Below are positions 62,901 to 64,000 of a DNA stretch of 64,000 bases, piece by piece (position 1 is the stretch's first letter; every line of letters starts with the position of its first letter). The stretch is taken from NCBI GenBank assembly GCA_004017535.1, contig SAJS01000006.1, positions 62,001 to 126,000 of the forward strand, written 5' to 3'. The DNA is from Mesorhizobium sp. (lineage in GTDB: Bacteria > Pseudomonadota > Alphaproteobacteria > Rhizobiales > Rhizobiaceae). Below the pieces are notes generated by a model that was given only the letters and a program-made list of their open reading frames with translations, was not told the DNA's origin and made no database searches. Both the position numbers and the translations under genes were made by a program.

Positions 62901-63002
62901 CATAAGAAGGCGCTTGGCATCGAAGTCGAGTCCGGCCGGCGCCTGGGTGTGGAACTCGCGTTCAGCCATGGCATCGGCAGGGGTCGCGGAATCGGTATCT
63001 GA
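59955..63002 (+). CDS. traA: Ti-type conjugative relaxase/helicase TraA
   Basis: 1015 residues. N-terminal MOBQ relaxase (about 1-220): probable nicking Tyr25 in SAAYRSASRL and metal-binding HAH (His137, His139) in PKPHAHVMLTM. The TraI/RecD-like helicase follows: Walker A GFAGTGK (374-380), Walker B VIDEAG (443-448), LVGDPQQLQAIEAG and GYAATIHKAQGMTVDR. The C-terminus ends LGVELAFSHGIGRGRGIGI, as in full-length homologues, so the gene seems intact though a little shorter than TraA of pTiC58 (about 1100). The usual traF and traB are not found downstream. Confidence 0.92.
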   Translation: MAIYHLHVKVIGRKAGSSVVASAAYRSASRLRDERIERTHDFSAKRGVVHSEVMLPDNAPEAWSDRERLWNEVEAFEVRKDAQLAREVEFAIPRELSQAQGVELARNFVQAEFVSRGMVADINVHWDRAEDGSPKPHAHVMLTMRSVDENGFGAKVRDWNATQMVERWRQRWAELANERLAELDIDARIDHRSLDAQGIALEPQTQIGAPAQRIEDSGLDGAGIEADRAELHREIARNNGARIVADPSVALDAITHQQSTFTRKDIAKFAHRHSDGMEQFDAVMATIGGAPDLVELGKDGRGEDRFTTRQMIETEQRLHRAAERMAAEGQHAMSDRHRATALAHARQSGLVLSAEQSDALDHVTDGRGLGVVVGFAGTGKSAMLGVARQAWAAAGYEVRGAALSGIAAENLESGSGISSRTIASMEHSWGQGRDLLTARDVLVIDEAGMVGTRQLERVLSHAADAGAKVVLVGDPQQLQAIEAGAAFRSIHERHGGVEIGQVRRQREEWQRDATRDLATGRIGAAIGAYDTQGMVHQAASRDQARSDLVERWDRDRKAQPEASRIILTHTNEEVRALNKAARERMRATGDLGEEVQVDVERGARTFARGDRIMFLRNERGLGVKNGTLGIVDEVSAQSMTARTDDGRLVRFDLKDYAHIDHGYAATIHKAQGMTVDRIHVLATPGMDAHGSYVSLSRHRDGMDLHYASDDFATREKLVRTLSRDRAKDMASDYDQIDPAQHYAERRGITFRQRVAEIMRRIVPEKLRDRTEGLMDGLRAPAGAEFGQDRWRSPERGDGGTRHGDAGVAHEREAAARGAQRETGASLDPEAALRRARTNALVRHARALLAMASSGNPDGQGTPEQMRELREARDAFEKVRPHGWRDAEAAYVKDPKLVREAAAGRVNRIVLALQLETEIRTGLDADPIGRADRFVERWQKLHRTSQDQYQSGDMSGYKSTRSAMFDMAKSLERDPQLESLLANHKKALGIEVESGRRLGVELAFSHGIGRGRGIGI

Positions 63003-63130
63003 ACCCCTCCAATTTGCCGCCGTTCCTACGCCCAACATCGATGAGATGACAAATCGGATTGCGCACGAGCCTTGGGTGTCCTGTCTGGTTCCAGCAGGTG
63101 TCAAATGCTCTCGCAAAAGGCAAGGCTGCC

Positions 63131-63352
63131 ATGCCTGAACCGGATCGTATCATTCGCCTCAGGACCGTCCTCGCGCGGACCGGCTTGTCGCGCTCAACGA
63201 TGTACCGCAAAATCGCCGAAGGCACGTTCCCGGCTCAGATCAAGATCAGCGTTAACGGCGCTGGCTGGCGTGAATCCGACATCAATCAGTGGGTCACTGA
63301 TCCTGTCCGCTGGCATACCAGACCCGGACGAAAAAACAGCGCTGGTGGTTGA
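63131..63352 (+). CDS. AlpA-family DNA-binding regulator
   Basis: 73 residues from ATG 63131. MerR-like winged helix: IIRLRTVLARTGLSRSTMYR then KIAEGTFPAQIKIS and WRESDINQWV, typical of AlpA/excisionase-like proteins. These regulate excision or integrase genes of integrative elements. Position after traA suggests the module is part of an integrative element rather than a plasmid, although no integrase is in the window. Confidence 0.85.
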   Translation: MPEPDRIIRLRTVLARTGLSRSTMYRKIAEGTFPAQIKISVNGAGWRESDINQWVTDPVRWHTRPGRKNSAGG

Positions 63353-63544
63353 ATAGCACGTTGCCGTCATTGAGCACTCCTCGATGAGCAAGTTCAAGAA
63401 TGGCCGGTTCCCGACCGTGTGGTTCTGGAGAGAAATCCGTGGCTCGTGCAGTCGGATGAGACCGGCTAGCCAAAAAACCTGGGAAGTATGCGGATCTCAA
63501 TTTGAGTTCGATGACATCATCCGCTCTTTCGGTGAGAATGAAGC

Positions 63545-64000
63545 ATGACCTCTCGAATACGCCGAGTCGCCGCACCACGCCATGAGGTAGATCCGCAATG
63601 GCTGGTTGCTGGACCTACGAAAGAAACTGTTAGTCCCCCGGTCAATACGCGGGGGGACATGCTTCCGTTCCTGGGACTCAGTTGGGAGGATTTTGAGAGA
63701 CTTTGTCGACGGCTCGCTGAAGCCAGCGGGGATGTCGAGCGCGCATGGGCCTATGGTACGCGCGGACAGAAGCAATATGGCATCGATCTTCTCGTCCGTC
63801 GCACCGATGATAGCTATGAGGTCTGGCAAACTAAGCGTTACAAGAAAGCTATCGCCGGCGATGTAGCAGCGGCACTTGAGATTTTTCTGAAGCACCCATG
63901 GGCCGAAAAAGCGAAGCGATTTGTGCTTGTCTTCGCCTGCGCACTGGAAGAGACGAAAGTTGTAGAGTCGATCGAGGACGCCGGAACTAACCTCTCATCA
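63545..64000 (+). CDS. Restriction-endonuclease-fold protein, N-terminal part (right edge)
   Basis: Open from ATG 63545 to the window end (152 residues); an ATG at 63659 is an alternative start. After a basic leader, MLPFLGLSWEDFERLCRRLA, DVERAWAYGTRGQKQYGIDLL and YEVWQTKRYKK follow the Mrr-like PD-(D/E)xK pattern, with Asp in GIDLL and Lys in WQTKR as likely metal/catalytic residues. Such domains often start large STAND/NACHT-type or other multidomain defence proteins. Only the nuclease part is visible, so the effector architecture is unknown. A 7-bp inverted repeat, GTCCCCC and GGGGGAC, occurs at 63633-63658. Confidence 0.75.
   Translation, partial: MTSRIRRVAAPRHEVDPQWLVAGPTKETVSPPVNTRGDMLPFLGLSWEDFERLCRRLAEASGDVERAWAYGTRGQKQYGIDLLVRRTDDSYEVWQTKRYKKAIAGDVAAALEIFLKHPWAEKAKRFVLVFACALEETKVVESIEDAGTNLSS

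Noticed and set aside
1-64000. CRISPR arrays, tRNA or rRNA genes, intact transposons
   Set aside because: No regular spaced repeats, cloverleaf-like or rRNA sequences, or complete insertion sequences were seen by eye; a tRNA scan was not possible.

Overview
The window looks like accessory DNA from a GC-rich alphaproteobacterium of the Rhizobiales (Mesorhizobium/Aminobacter-like). The evidence is the base composition, the many ABC-transporter-linked catabolic operons, and a Ti/rhizobial-plasmid-type traA-oriT-traCD module. The genus is inferred from gene style only. No tRNA, rRNA or CRISPR array was seen.

Layout. (1) 1-5.7 kb: an M81 metallopeptidase (cut by the left edge), a LysR regulator, an aldehyde dehydrogenase, an SDR and a tartrate/malate-type dehydrogenase. 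(2) 6.0-16.2 kb: a sugar or sugar-acid operon. A divergent GntR/FCD regulator faces a binding protein, a double ATPase and a naturally fused double permease. These are followed by an SDR, a 3-hydroxy-acid dehydrogenase of the L-gulonate/carnitine type, a beta-keto acid cleavage enzyme (BKACE) and two SMP-30 lactonases. The order suggests sugar -> lactone -> aldonate -> 3-ketoaldonate -> acetyl-CoA-dependent cleavage. (3) 16.9-58.8 kb: a large catabolic island with two polyamine-type ABC transporters, two NtaA-like flavin monooxygenases, a flavin reductase and a RutE-like nitroreductase. It also holds two GMC and two amine-oxidase-like flavoproteins, a DAO-family oxidase and an aldehyde dehydrogenase. 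CoA-linked genes are acyl-CoA dehydrogenase, a FadB-like fusion and a CaiB-type CoA-transferase. The rest includes a TPP lyase, an IlvD/EDD dehydratase, a DenD-like dehydrogenase, D-serine dehydratase, and IclR and TetR regulators. (4) 58.8-64 kb: an IS3 remnant, traD, traC, oriT, traA, an AlpA-like regulator and the start of a restriction-endonuclease-fold protein, which marks the end of a transferable element.

The most notable signal is a 15-bp near-palindrome, TGRAATTNARTTYCR. I found it 12 times by eye, always between genes and upstream of nearly every transcription unit of region 3, and not in the intergenic regions of regions 1, 2 or 4. It resembles the E. coli IclR operator. The only IclR-family gene lies in the middle of the region and has its own copy. 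Region 3 therefore appears to be one dispersed regulon for uptake and oxidative breakdown of a single, probably nitrogen-containing, compound.

Other points of interest are two alpha/beta-hydrolases that carry Ala in place of the nucleophilic Ser (as I recall for RutD), duplicated GMC + amine-oxidase gene pairs, a GMC gene with no standard start codon, a strong hairpin directly after the binding-protein gene in all three ABC operons, and a recognisable oriT.
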